From: Xestospongia muta
Lineage: Eukaryota > Porifera > Demospongiae > Haplosclerida > Petrosiidae
Length of the DNA stretch: 64,000 bases
Direction: 5' to 3'
Assembly (NCBI GenBank): GCA_963693285.1
Contig: OY848921.1
Coordinates: forward strand, 5,779,229-5,843,228
Within the stretch, counting starts at the first letter, position 1. Every line of letters starts with the position of its first letter. Position numbers and translations under genes: made by a program. The notes under the pieces are model-generated. The model had not been told where the DNA came from. It did no database searches and was given only the letters and a program-made list of their open reading frames with translations. Shown piece after piece: positions 20,084 to 31,008 of the stretch.

Positions 20084-22572
20084 CTACTACTAGTATCAAG
20101 ACAACAGGTACTGTATATATAAGAATTGACTTTCAACGTAAGAGGGAATGACGACAAAATGATCAGCTTTACTCAAATTATTCTGTGAACGTAGGCGGTA
20201 TACCTGACGAATAAGAGGTGTGGTCATACTCATAAGCATCTATATATCATAAATGTTACTATCTTTCTGAGTCTGTTAACTTCTCTTTATATGAATAGCT
20301 TGCACAATTTAATGCCTTTGCTTTATATTAGTAGCTGACTACTAATGATGACATAATTATATTGTTAGTAGCTATAAACAGACAGTAGGATATATGGTTA
20401 GATTTAGGAATAGAAAAATGCCAATTATGACGTTTTTGCAACATGCTGTATATATTTATATATATGTGTGTGTGTGTGTTTTTCTCGAGTTGCCAGATGT
20501 AAGAAAACTGAGACTGGCTTAATTAAGGAATCTAATTATTGTAAATGTCAAATAAATGGAGGCGTGTTATTAATTTCCATATTGGAGCTAACAAAGAATA
20601 AAGCTTGTATCATCAGTGTATTACCTCAGCTTCATGACAATATAACTAGAAATAGACCTTATGTTCATTATCGTATGTTTTAGTAACTGCTTAAAAATAT
20701 CTGCTATTCTAGAACACAATGCAGACATGCCAACCCCTGACTTAGAAATTGAGTGAGAGGCTCCAAAAAAATGAGTGAGACAGGATGAAATTGAGTGAGA
20801 TGTGGAAAAAATGTTTCAACAATAATTGCAAAAAAATATTACAAAAACTAGAAAAAATGAACACATGCACATGTCTTACAAAAAAATGGAAAACACGATG
20901 AGTGGCCTTGTATACAGGTCAATTTATTTATTTTAGATGAGTATAGTTTGTTGTATTCCTTAGTTGCCTTCTTGGCAGTTTCAAGAATAAAACTAAGTTT
21001 CGGCCTAATTTACAACTCAATGGTACACTATTAAGCATTATTTGTGTGAAATTTGCAAATACAGAGCCCTGTAGCAGTTATAATCCTCCAAAAGATGTTC
21101 TTGGAAACCATACTGAAAACCCTCTCTTCTAGTGCATTTGAGTGAGGAAGTATGAATAATATTGGTACTTTACGTAGCTTTTCGAATCTTTTCAAAATAG
21201 CATGTGGCCACTAAATTTGTTGACACTGGGTTAAAAATAAGAACACACCTCCTTTGCTTTGAAATGCGTGAGACGTCTTCATGTTTGCGTGTGAGCGTGA
21301 GAGATTGCCCAAAAGCGTGTGTCTCACGCAAAATGCGTGTGAGTTGGCATGTTTGCACAATGTAATTATATTCATAAATGTAATTGTAAACTGGTTACGT
21401 TAGACAGTATACATATAACATATTCGTATGCACACATTACATGATACATGTGATTAATCAATAATTATATCAGAAATAAATATACAAATCATACTCAGAA
21501 TGTATTATTATATCACTGATAATATTCAAACAATTTGACAGTTGATGAATATTCTTAATATTGATCGTACAATTATGTAGTAATAATACAATTGACAACA
21601 ATACTATCTTGTTTACATCCTTTGTGATTGGAATGATAGTAGACATCCCAACATTTACTCCATTTTTTTAAGAAAATATTTTTATTTACTTGTTTGTTTA
21701 ATTTTTAAATGTGAGTTTTGATACCTAATAAAAAGCTATAGCATGGTGGATAGCAATAAAACAGTCCACATATGCATGCACGAAATGTGTGCATATAAAG
21801 TAACCAATTAAAATTAAATTATTGATGACAACTCAATGAAATCTCTTATTTGGTTGGCTAAAAATAAAATTTCACTTGCTTTGGGAGTTAAACTTACACA
21901 ATAAATTGTCTAATGCAATATACAATACTGTAAGTAACTCAGCAATTATTGCTGTGTCTATAGTCCCAGCAGAAAATGTAATCTTTTATTGTAAATTTGT
22001 AATATACCCTATCTTAACTTATATAATAAAAAGTATATGCATGTTTAAAACCTTCATGATTAAATAGTATTGAGTTGTCTGGCCTGACAAATCTTTAGCC
22101 TTATATATCACTAAAGGAAAGGGGAGTCTAACAAGACTATAGACCTGTGGAGGCATTCTTTGATGTTTGAACACACTTCTTTTAAAGTAATTGTGGTATT
22201 TTGTCATGTCATATATTTTAATTGGATGCTAGTAATGGCCAGTGGTCTTGTTGTGAGGCATAAATGTACTCTGTAATAATTTGTTTATTGTGTGCTCTCT
22301 TAACAATGTATCTATATACTTTCCTTATTTGAGTTATATATCTATAACTGGTATTACAGTAATTATGTGTTTGAATTAGTTGTTAGAATGAATCTATAAA
22401 TCCCAATGATCATTGTATGTTTACCAAAACAAAACATCAATAAACATATCAAGAAAGTATGATATGGTCAATATACAATGTTTATTATTATTTTTGTTAC
22501 AGATAAGAAACAAATTATTAGACAAAACTGTGTAAAGCTTCTTTACTTCTAAGTCCAGTAATTTTTAGACAC
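20084..22572. other. AT-rich spacer of unit 2 (contains a MITE)
   Basis: Apart from the insertion at 20721-21356 it matches the other spacers. Short plus-strand frames (20468-20683, 21876-22067) have no recognisable product. The spacer stops abruptly at about 22572, where block B begins. Confidence 0.35.
20721..21356. mobile_element. MITE-like non-autonomous DNA transposon
   Basis: The left end GCAGACATGCCAAC and right end GTTGGCATGTTTGC are 14-bp inverted repeats with one mismatch. They are flanked by ACAAT on both sides (20716-20720, 21357-21361), a 5-bp target duplication. The empty site is seen in other units (near 41616), where GAACACAATGTAATTATATT is continuous. The inside has repeated GAGTGAGA/TCTCACGC motifs and a minus-strand frame (21170-21358) that I do not recognise and consider fortuitous. 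Superfamily not assigned. Confidence 0.8.
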
Positions 22573-22583
22573 ATAATTTACAG

Positions 22584-22971
22584 AACCAGAAGGATCCTCA
22601 AAGACTGGACAAGGTTCAACTCGTACTAAGACTGGGATGGCTGATAAGCAGCAACAGTCACTCTCTCAATTAGTCACTTTGTTAATAATTGTTTAATTAA
22701 AATAATTTACAGCTGAAAGAACTACTTTTACTGTGACACCAAATCAGGAAGTGTCAATGATTGATGGTTAGTGTTATATTAGCAATTTATTTTGTTTCAA
22801 GCATAATTAACAGAACTTGAAGAAGATAAGGACTGTGCTGCATCTGTTTGTATTATTGATGAATCAAATAAAGTTAATCCAGTGTGGATTGAATGTGAAT
22901 ATTGGGTACATTTTTATTGTGTGGGCTTAGAAGAAGCTATTGATTTCTTTCTATGTGCAGCATGCACATAA
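22584..22971 (+). CDS. PHD-finger protein exons, block B (C-terminal part)
   Basis: Three in-phase exons: from about 22584 (GSSKTGQGSTRTKTG, a basic Ser/Thr-rich stretch), 22713-22766 (TTFTVTPNQEVSMID) and 22814-22971. The last encodes a complete PHD-like finger: DCAASVC, then VWIECEYWVHFYC and LCAAC, fitting C-x4-C ... C-x2-W-x-H-x2-C ... C-x2-C, with a TAA stop. A donor for the first exon is not obvious. The start lies beyond the junction at about 22573, so the gene is probably truncated at its 5' end. It lies outside the left inverted repeat and is matched at positions 1-66. Confidence 0.5.
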
Positions 22972-23138
22972 TCACATATATTTAAAAACAATGATTTTTT
23001 AATCATTCCGTACTTGCTGTTCTCTAATTATGTAGCTTACAGTTAATGATTTTTCTTATTGAAAAATGAATAAATTACGACTCAGTTTTGTTTCTTTAAA
23101 AAAAACATAGAATAACTGATAATAGTGGGAGGTGTGTC

Positions 23139-23188
23139 TGAATAAACAGGACTGCTCCTAGTCGGAGGAACAAACACTTAATATTCAT
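23139..23188 (+). repeat. Left end of element B: direct repeat plus inverted repeat
   Basis: Direct repeat 23139-23152 and inverted repeat 23153-23188, the same sequences as copy A. Confidence 0.55.
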
Positions 23189-23263
23189 GATGGGCGTGGC
23201 TTTCTATTTATTATTATTTGACATTTTCAATGAATAATAAACAAGTAATAAAACATAATACAC

Positions 23264-24500
23264 ATGATACTGTGCTCAGTTTGGATTACTGAGAGCTGTG
23301 ATGACTCAAGTCTCCCCTCAGGATTAACAAATCTAGGAAATACTTGCTTTGCAAATGCAACTCTTCAGGCAATCCTTCATATTCCTTTCCTACAAGAATA
23401 TATAAATAAACATAAAGAATGCAGTAAGAATTGTTATTGTCAATATCATAATGATATAAATGTACTCTTAGCTACGTTATGCTGTATATACTTGGTAAAA
23501 AGATTGAAGAATCTCTGCATGCAGGAAGGGGCTAAGGTGATATAGCCAATAGAGATCACCTGAACAGTAATGGACAAAACTAATATAAAGCAAATTACAT
23601 ATTTTATAGAATTCATTCCATACTGGTCTCCAGGTAATAATGAAGATGCCCATGAGTTTTTTACTAAGTTCTTCTTCAAATTGAAGAGAGGTATTTATAG
23701 TCAATATTAGTGTTTTTGATATATTAATTTATTTTAATCATAAGTGACACCAGTGTACACAAATTAACTGATACTACAATAACTATTACTAGTAAGGACA
23801 CATGTGTACATAAAATGTAATAAAATGTAAATGTGGATTGTCCAGATCTTCTGAAAACAACCAAACAAATCTACAAGTGTAGGTATGACATAAACAGTTA
23901 CTATTAAAATATTGACAATACAGTGGACATATCATCCAGGGAGCTAACATAGAAGAAGCAATCGCAATCAAAAATTCATTCCAAAAAGTGATGTTATCTG
24001 AAAAAAAGGATGTAATATGTCTGAGGTGATGAATGCATTTTCAACTAGCCCAATATATTAGTTCTATTACCAACAATAGATGTGACAAACAAACTCAAAC
24101 AAAAGTAAACAAGATCTGCATTCGCTGCCATTAATTTTGATACTTCAATTACAAAGGTATACTCTTGTCACTGTTTGACAATAAATATATGAAGAACAAA
24201 TTTCAAATACAGATTCTTTTGGAAGAGTGGCCAAGCACAAAATGTACATCACTAGTACAATTTTCTGAAGAAATACATCTTTGTGATGCACAGGTGCTTA
24301 AAGCAAAATTACAAGTTATCATAACATGTACAATTTAGGGAGCTACAGTTATGTTTGACCTGGTGGCAATGATAGAGCACATTGGACCATCTTGTACACA
24401 AGGTCATTATGTTTCCTACATTTTTAAAAACAAAAGGTGGTACAAAATGAATGACTCCTTGCAATTGATAGGCTATACAAGTGATGATAATAAAATATAA
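23264..24500 (+). pseudogene. Ubiquitin-specific protease (USP/C19) relic, copy B
   Basis: Same boxes as copy A: GLTNLGNTCFANATLQ, NNEDAHEFF (Leu to Phe), LPLILILQLQRYT and GHYVSYIF with KRWYKMNDS. The His-box region has lost the Asp of the MDD segment (now MND) and gained D-F to D-S. A TAG at 23543-23545 truncates the first frame four codons earlier than an older TGA shared with copy A. The extra lesions show relaxed constraint since duplication. Confidence 0.75.
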
Positions 24501-24704
24501 TTACCTCAAGTCTCATGTATACCACATGGATCTTGATGTTATCTTACAAAAGCAGGCTTATATGCTGATATATCAAAAGTAAAGTGTTAAGGTAGCCTGA
24601 ATAGATGGTGAAACTATCTTCCAACCCAATCACTTAAATGCCACATAATTTCAACCACATTAACCTAGTTTATTATACACACTATTAGTTCTTCTGGTTT
24701 TTAG

Positions 24705-24887
24705 AGTTTACTAAGACAGTCTCCTGAAATTATTAATGTTCAAAAACAGTTATTTGACAAACTTCTAAGAGAATTATCAACCACAGATGAAACACTTATC
24801 AAAGAGAGAAGCATGCTTGCCACATTACTACGTGCACAAGAGCTAAAGCAAGAAAATAAAATCAAACAAGGGCTCTGTCATCAATGA
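24705..24887 (+). CDS. Short helical ORF after a splice acceptor, copy B
   Basis: Open frame of 60 codons plus stop, with a Ser-to-Leu change at its second residue and Leu-to-Ser in RELLTT relative to copy A. Function unknown. Confidence 0.35.
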   Translation, partial: SLLRQSPEIINVQKQLFDKLLRELSTTDETLIKERSMLATLLRAQELKQENKIKQGLCHQ

Positions 24888-25292
24888 GTACATGTATGTG
24901 GCACATTAACAAAACTATCAACAATGAATGGTATATGAATGTCAGTTACAATGCATTAAATAAATAATCTTGTCCTATATAGATCTCAAACAATACTACA
25001 ATGAAATTCAATCAAACAACATAATGTGTATAGTCAATTGAGGATGTCCTACCCAGCCATTTCACATAACACTATCAATCACTGATAAACAGTTACAGTG
25101 TCTGAAACAAGTTCATGAAGAAACACACATGGTTTATCTTCCTGGCTCAATGATAAGATGTAATATTCACAGTCAGAACAAAATCACATGATAATATGAT
25201 TAGGTCATTAACAGTTATGTCATTCTCAGTGCAAATGAAGTGCAGCAGATGAAGGTAAACATGTGCTCACAAGAAGAAATTGATATATGTTA

Positions 25293-25905
25293 TTGTAGGG
25301 TTGTCATGTTTTGCCTCTGACATTATATTTCTTTCAACTAATTTCACAACATGGCATTGATCATGTTGTTCAAAACAATTACAAGAAGGTACAATCATAT
25401 TTGACTTGCTTTCTGTCAGACTTAGTATACATGTGCTCATAGTTACGAATGCTTGAAGACTAACATTACTGAGTAGTACCTCTTATAATTGCTCATTGGA
25501 CAATGATGGTAAGTATTGTTATGTAAAGTTATTATTGTTATTGATAATAATTATTATTACAATTATCCAAACAAAATGTCAGTCAAGGTGTTTCAAATCC
25601 CTTACATTCTAGGATGTTGATTTTCAATCTAAGACACTCCACTATACTGATTCATTAAATCTATTATCTGTGTTTTCCTATCTTAAGAAAATCATGTTAG
25701 TGTGGCACAAAGTAACCCATAACAAACCATTATTCCTAAATATCGTACATATAGCTAATTCATAAGTCAACGATTTCAATGGACTAATTGAAAGGTAGAT
25801 TTACACTGGGTAAGACAGTCATTAATAATAATCAAATAATGGTAAATGTATAGAATGCTCCAGTTCAAAGGAATGGTTCTGACTGTGGAGTCTTTGCTAT
25901 AAAGG
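25293..25905 (+). pseudogene. Ulp1/C48 SUMO-type protease relic, copy B
   Basis: The His (AHWTMM), Asp (HYTDSLN) and Cys (QRNGSDCGVF, Cys codon 25884-25886) boxes are all preserved as in copy A, and so are the stops before the His box. Catalytic residues survive although the reading frame does not. Confidence 0.7.
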
Positions 25906-26186
25906 TGAATATAGTGAATCATTTTATAGTTATTTCAAACACTTAACTAGATGGCGCTATATATTTTAAGTGAAGTAAAGCCTTTCTTTTAAGCAGGTAT
26001 TAAAAAGTAAAGGTGTTTATTACTATGACAACACAATAGCAAAACATATCTAGATTTAGATACAAAATTTTACATGAACTACATACAGCATACAATATAA
26101 TACAGCTGATAATTTGCCCAATACCACACTATTATACCATTAGGTGTGATATTGATGAGCAACTGAACTCCAATAGGAATGCAGCA

Positions 26187-26705
26187 ATGGAAGAGTCAAA
26201 ATTTCTAGCACCAATATCATCATCAATGTCATCTCAATCATCAAACTTGAAAGGAAAGAAATCAAACTTTCAAACATCAAAACAACAATCACAAGCACAT
26301 CCAGCTCATGGTTCACTACTTCAATCTTTATCTAATGAGCAGTCACAACTTCCTAATGCTTTAACAAATAGAAGTAACAAAAAAATTACACTGTCTTCTC
26401 TTAAATCAAGTTCTACCAATAAATCAGGAAAAGAGAATAAATCTTCTCTTCCTAAATCATCACAGCCTCATGTTCACATTTGCCCTAAATGCAAGAAAGA
26501 ATACCAACACAAACAAAGCCTTCAAAGCATATTAAAAAACCCACAAAACCAAGATAGTAACGAAATGAATACCACTAAGTGCAAGGAAAAGGAATGTCCC
26601 TTCAGCTGCTGTTACATCAAACTAACGCAACATCTAAACGAGCATCACAACTTCAATATCAAAACAGAAACATTACATTTCACAATGATGCAAGGTTTGT
26701 TATGA
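26187..26705 (+). CDS. Zinc-finger / Ser-Lys-rich protein, copy B (open frame)
   Basis: 172 residues. Residues 1-95 are low-complexity, rich in Ser, Gln, Lys and Asn. Residues about 97-112 hold CPKC ... H (HICPKCKKEYQHK). Residues 131-153 hold C-x4-C ... C ... H-x4-H (CKEKECPFSCC, LTQHLNEHHNF). Two Cys/His groups suggest zinc fingers of the kind found at the N-terminus of transposases. It ends at a TGA immediately after a GTTTGT donor-like site, so in life it may have spliced on to the transposase exon at 26886. Copy A has lost the frame by one inserted A. Confidence 0.5.
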   Translation: MEESKFLAPISSSMSSQSSNLKGKKSNFQTSKQQSQAHPAHGSLLQSLSNEQSQLPNALTNRSNKKITLSSLKSSSTNKSGKENKSSLPKSSQPHVHICPKCKKEYQHKQSLQSILKNPQNQDSNEMNTTKCKEKECPFSCCYIKLTQHLNEHHNFNIKTETLHFTMMQGLL

Positions 26706-26885
26706 ATAATTATACAAGTTTTATACATGTAATGCAGTATTGGTAATACACATCACTATTGGTAAATAAGATTAATTACTTGCAATAAATCTTTAACAGT
26801 TGCATGATAAAGGATACTTCACTCTGTGTTTAATACAATACAACTATAACATTTCTTTCATTACACTAAACCTTACCTTCTACAG

Positions 26886-27224
26886 AGTTTTCACGGTGGA
26901 AAGAGGAACTGGAAGTAGCAACAGACTCATGGTATGTAAGAGCTACATAGAAAAAGGAGACAATGGATAAGGAGACAATTTACTTCTATTGTAGCAGGAG
27001 TGGGTTTTTTGTTAGTGAAACAACTGGTGCGAGAAGCCTGAAGTCACAAGGAACAAACAAGATAAATGCTCATTGCACAGCAACTTAAACTGTTGCAAGT
27101 GACAAGCACAATGAATTAATTAGAGTAGAACTATGTGACACACACTATGATCATGACAGACAACTTGAACACTTACAAATATCACAATCAAAATGTGCTG
27201 AAATTGCTGGTCAATTATCTAAAG
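26886..27224 (+). pseudogene. MULE-like transposase, N-terminal domain exon, copy B
   Basis: Same motif order as copy A (FSRWKEELE, FYCSRSGFF, RSLKSQGTNKINAHC, HYDHDRQLEHL) with the same two in-frame stops, ending at a GTATTC donor. The catalytic core is missing downstream, as in copy A. Confidence 0.5.
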
Positions 27225-27324
27225 GTATTCCTATTGAATAATATTATATAAACACAATGCTCAAAATCAGTTATGAAAATAAACCATCAGTTGGTACCTA
27301 AAAATAGCTGGTATCAACACCAAT

Positions 27325-27780
27325 ATGTATGTTGAAGCATTCCACCACACACTAAAGTATTTGTATATGAAAGGTAAAATCAATCGACGTGTTGATAAAT
27401 GTATTCATCTGCTCATGAAGATAGCAAAAGATAAAGCTTTTAAAAGACTAATAAAATTAGGGAAGGGGAAGACATCTTATCGAATAGGTATTATTAACAG
27501 CAGACATGTACATAGTATGAAGCTTTCAATACAAGTTGTAACAGAAACTCACTGTAATGAATGGACTTCTACATCAAAACCTGAAAACCACTACACTATC
27601 AAAAAACAACAAACAATTTGTCAAAATTACCATATACGATGCAAGGAATGCAACGTTTGTATACATGAGTATACATGCACATGTCCTGACTCTCTTCTCA
27701 ATGTAACAATGTGTAACCATATTTACTTTGTTATTAGGTATATCAACTCTCACTTGAATCATATTCCAACTCTCACTTGA
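27325..27780 (+). pseudogene. MULE-like transposase C-terminal part with SWIM finger, copy B
   Basis: The 151-residue frame is the same as in copy A, including the SWIM finger (TCTCPDSLLNVTMCNH) and the 23-base tandem duplication that creates the stop. Just upstream this copy keeps six more bases (ACCAAT), giving WYQHQY, the expected sequence before VEAFHH, in a frame one base off. Confidence 0.65.
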
Positions 27781-27914
27781 ATCATATTCCAGCAGAACCA
27801 CCAAATGTCCCTATGAAGTCACTCAATGTTGGGAAGAAGGAAATATTTCATGAAATAAAAGTCTTAGGGGAATACACCACAACTGCTGACATGTAAGAAG
27901 ACATACAGAGAGAT

Positions 27915-28232
27915 ATGTATCATCTATATGCCTTGTTAGATCAATGTACAGATGAAGATATCCTGCAACATGTAAGAAAGAATATAAGAGCAGCATTAAA
28001 TCTTGTTGAAGTCAATATAATAGAACCATCATCTAGATTTAACAGGTTATCAAATGAACCAGCAAACAAAGCACTATTGTTACAAAAACCATTCTTCTCA
28101 ACTCGAAAACATCGTAAAACTCCATCAACAAAAATAGCTAAACCAACCAACAAACAAAAACATGAGCTAAAACAGTCACTTCTATCAAAACTCCAATCAC
28201 TCAATTTACCTAACTCAGTTATAGATAAGTAG
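27915..28232 (+). CDS. Basic C-terminal tail of the transposase, copy B
   Basis: 105-residue open frame with the same protein as copy A: helical start, then a Lys/Pro/Asn-rich end. Probably the distal part of the broken transposase. Confidence 0.4.
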   Translation: MYHLYALLDQCTDEDILQHVRKNIRAALNLVEVNIIEPSSRFNRLSNEPANKALLLQKPFFSTRKHRKTPSTKIAKPTNKQKHELKQSLLSKLQSLNLPNSVIDK

Positions 28233-28421
28233 CAACTTACATAGTTGATAGTTTATTTTCAATAAACACTGTATAGACATAATTTTTTAGATGTAATAAT
28301 GAGATTAAAACTGTAAATAATGAAAAGCTGTTGCATGAGGATAACAGTTGATACTATGAACAATGAACAATGAATTTGTTACTACACTATATATAATTTT
28401 TGTGCCATAGAAATTCTAGCC

Positions 28422-28930
28422 ATGACTGTCAATCAGAGAAGTATCGAAACCTTGTCACAACATGGACAACTAATAACAACAAATGGTCTTTTAACGTCAT
28501 TACCAGATGAAATTGTTGACAACTCCATTAATGATGTGAAGCATTATTTCATTGATCATGCCTGGTATGAATTATTACAAAGAGGTATATCAAAATATCC
28601 AATGTAAATAATTCTTTTACGTGTTTTTTTATATAGTAAACAAAAAGAAATGTGAATGGGCCTGTAAATTATGCGACAATGTTTCTACAACAATGAATAT
28701 GATACAATGTGATGTGTGTGAAGAGTGGTATCACTGGTACGTATATCAACCAAAAGAACTTTTAGAGTAAACATATTTTGTCTTTCAGTAGTCTTTGTTT
28801 CAAACGTACAATTATAATACTTTCACTTACATTCAGTAGGACCTGTGTTAACATCAAACATCCTCCCAGCTCTGAATTTTATTGTAACACATGTTCAACA
28901 TCTAAGAAGACAAGACAAAACACATCATAA
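28422..28930 (+). CDS. Small PHD-finger protein, three exons, copy B (intact)
   Basis: Exons 28422-28584, 28637-28736 and 28840-28930 join in frame to the same 117-residue protein as copy A. All PHD zinc ligands and all four splice sites are kept. It is the only gene of the element with no lesion in either copy. Confidence 0.65.
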
Positions 28931-29094
28931 GTCTAACATAATCTATACTCAACCAACAATAACTTCATTAACAGACTATCTTACCTTGAATACTATTTCA
29001 TTACTCCATTATTATAATGTAAAGCAACACATGCAGATGACGTTCATGTGACGAGTAGTGTTCACGTGATCGACCAATATAATCAATGAACCTT

Positions 29095-29146
29095 ATGAAT
29101 ATTAAGTGTTTCGTTCCTGTGACTAGCGTCTTTGAATAAACAGGAC
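29095..29146 (+). repeat. Right end of element B: inverted repeat plus direct repeat
   Basis: Inverted repeat 29095-29132 and direct repeat 29133-29146. One base differs from copy A (GCGTC for GCGGC). Confidence 0.55.
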
Positions 29147-29515
29147 GTGACAGTGATTGTTGTTGTACTTACATACATGAATATAAGATTTCTGTTTCTT
29201 ACAGCTGTCTACATAGTTATAGCCCACTACCTAGTGTCCACATAGGGTACTGTTATAAACTTGTCTGTCAGGTTTGCGAGGAGAAATAGATAGTGTACGA
29301 AAATGCATGATTTTCAACGATTTTTCGAAATTTCGGTCAAATGCATTTACCGTATTGTAACTCCGTATCAAGCGAATCTAAGCGTACTAGAGTCAATTAT
29401 TATAAAGAACTGTAATACCACTACATTACTGTAATGCTACTCTGAAAAGTCTTCAGTCGTAGAGCTACATTTAATGTCCGAATATACGTGGTGTCCGATC
29501 ATTGATAACTTACTC
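29147..29515. other. Right flank of block B
   Basis: The same CpG-richer non-coding flank as 6235-6590, with several substitutions and a short extra segment (TTGATAACTTACTC) at the junction with the array unit. Confidence 0.4.
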
Positions 29516-29953
29516 TAAATGTAGTAAAAAGATTGTGGTAACTGTTTTCTGTACTTTCAATTATAGAATATAACCAGACTATGTACAATAGACGAACATG
29601 ATTCTTTATAATTTAAGATTATATGCTATACATTAACATAGGTGAATGCTGTACTTACTGATAAAATAAAATAGATATGTATTTCTTATGCTTTCTCTCT
29701 CACTCTCATTTCTTAATAGTTAATAATGTAGCATTCACAATGTTGCTTTTGTGACAGTTCCACCTGTATATGGTTTTTGTGATGCCTTTTATAAATATTA
29801 TTACAAATGAGTTATGGTTTCCATATCAACAGTGACAATTGATGACCAGACAGTATTATTTGTTAAACATTACAGAACACTGGCACTAACTAATACAATT
29901 ATTATAATTATTACATCAATGCTATATATGCAGACACTAGTACAATTCATTGA

Positions 29954-30046
29954 CTAGTACTTAGTCTAGCTGTGTTAGGTAATCCTGTAAAAGTTGTAAG
30001 AGGATTTGTAGAGGGAATGTTTGATCTGTTCTATGAACCTATTAAG
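29954..30046 (+). pseudogene. VPS13-like exon relic, unit 3
   Basis: Same frame as unit 1, with substitutions (LSLAVLGNPVKVV, EGMFDLFYEPIK). The donor is kept. Confidence 0.4.
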
Positions 30047-30233
30047 GTACTACATTTGTGAATGTAAAATATTTAATTATTGATTATAATTAAAGGAGTG
30101 TCCTTTATTTTAAGGAAATTGTAAAGATTTCAAACATTTCTTAAATTATAAAGATGTAAAATAAAAAGATGTATGCTTTAACTTCTGTATATGATAAGAC
30201 AGATTACAGTAATAGTGTGACAATAAAACTTAC

Positions 30234-30283
30234 CTATACACCAAAACTGTATAACAAAACAAAACAATCAAGAGCTTCATCAT
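30234..30283 (-). pseudogene. Orphan signal-peptide exon, unit 3
   Basis: MMKLLIVLFCYTVLVY with an intact GTAAGT donor and no EMI exon following. Confidence 0.5.
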
Positions 30284-31008
30284 TTTAGAGTTGGATCACT
30301 GACAGTAACTTTAAAAAATTTCACTGTAAAGCTAAATTGATTGATTTAATTGTCTGTAGCAAAATTACTTAATAACATGTACAGCTTAATAGTTATCATT
30401 ACAATGAATTCTGAATACTTAGAAACTAATGAACAATTACTGTTGCCATTGAAATCATTCTATTGACTCATACACATTGTAAACCATCGTAAAAAAGTTA
30501 ACTCAATTTAAGTTAGCCTCACTTCATTACCCTATAAATACACTATTTCAGCTGTTTCTGTGTATATAATATCCTATATACCTAGTGTATATATATATGT
30601 GCAAACATATCGTTATATCATGACATCACTAAAATGGCAAGAGTAGAGACTTCAGCTCGAAAAACTATATTATGTATCAATTATGAAGAACAAAAATATC
30701 TTGAGATTACATATTCAATAATTGAATGTTAATGTTACTACTATAGTTTACTAACACTACTTCAATATTTAATATTAAAAGTCCAGCCTTAATGTTTTTT
30801 GCCAAAACAATTATTTGACAAGATAATTTGCGGGCTTTTCTCTACACACTTCCTGGAGTTTATAATAAATTAGGAGTTAATTTTAGTCAGCTAACCTTCT
30901 TTTGAATGAACTGAAGGAGGTACTTCATTTTGTGCGGTCATTGCAAAACGTTCTACACATGAGGTTTCATGTTTACTATAGTATATATACATATTAATAA
31001 CATCATTA

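Larger units (their letters stand above)
23153..29132 (+). mobile_element. Decayed MULE-like DNA transposon, copy B
   Basis: Collinear with copy A at an offset of 22903-22912 bases and differing by scattered substitutions and a few small indels. The same 14-bp direct repeats and the same outside flanks are present, so this is a segmental duplicate and not a new insertion. The zinc-finger ORF is open here but frameshifted in copy A. The USP frame has an additional earlier stop here. Confidence 0.65.
22573..29515. other. Block B: inserted segment replacing part of an array unit
   Basis: Left of 22573 the sequence follows the normal unit up to TTTTTAGACACAT. Right of 29515 it resumes at AAATGTAGTAAAAAGATTG. 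About 330 bases of normal unit, including the conserved 128-bp ORF, are missing between these points. The block holds PHD exons, the transposon copy B and the CpG-richer right flank. Confidence 0.7.

Noticed and set aside
21170..21358. Minus-strand 62-residue frame inside the MITE
   Set aside because: It overlaps the terminal repeat and is built from the internal GTGAGA-type repeats; fortuitous.
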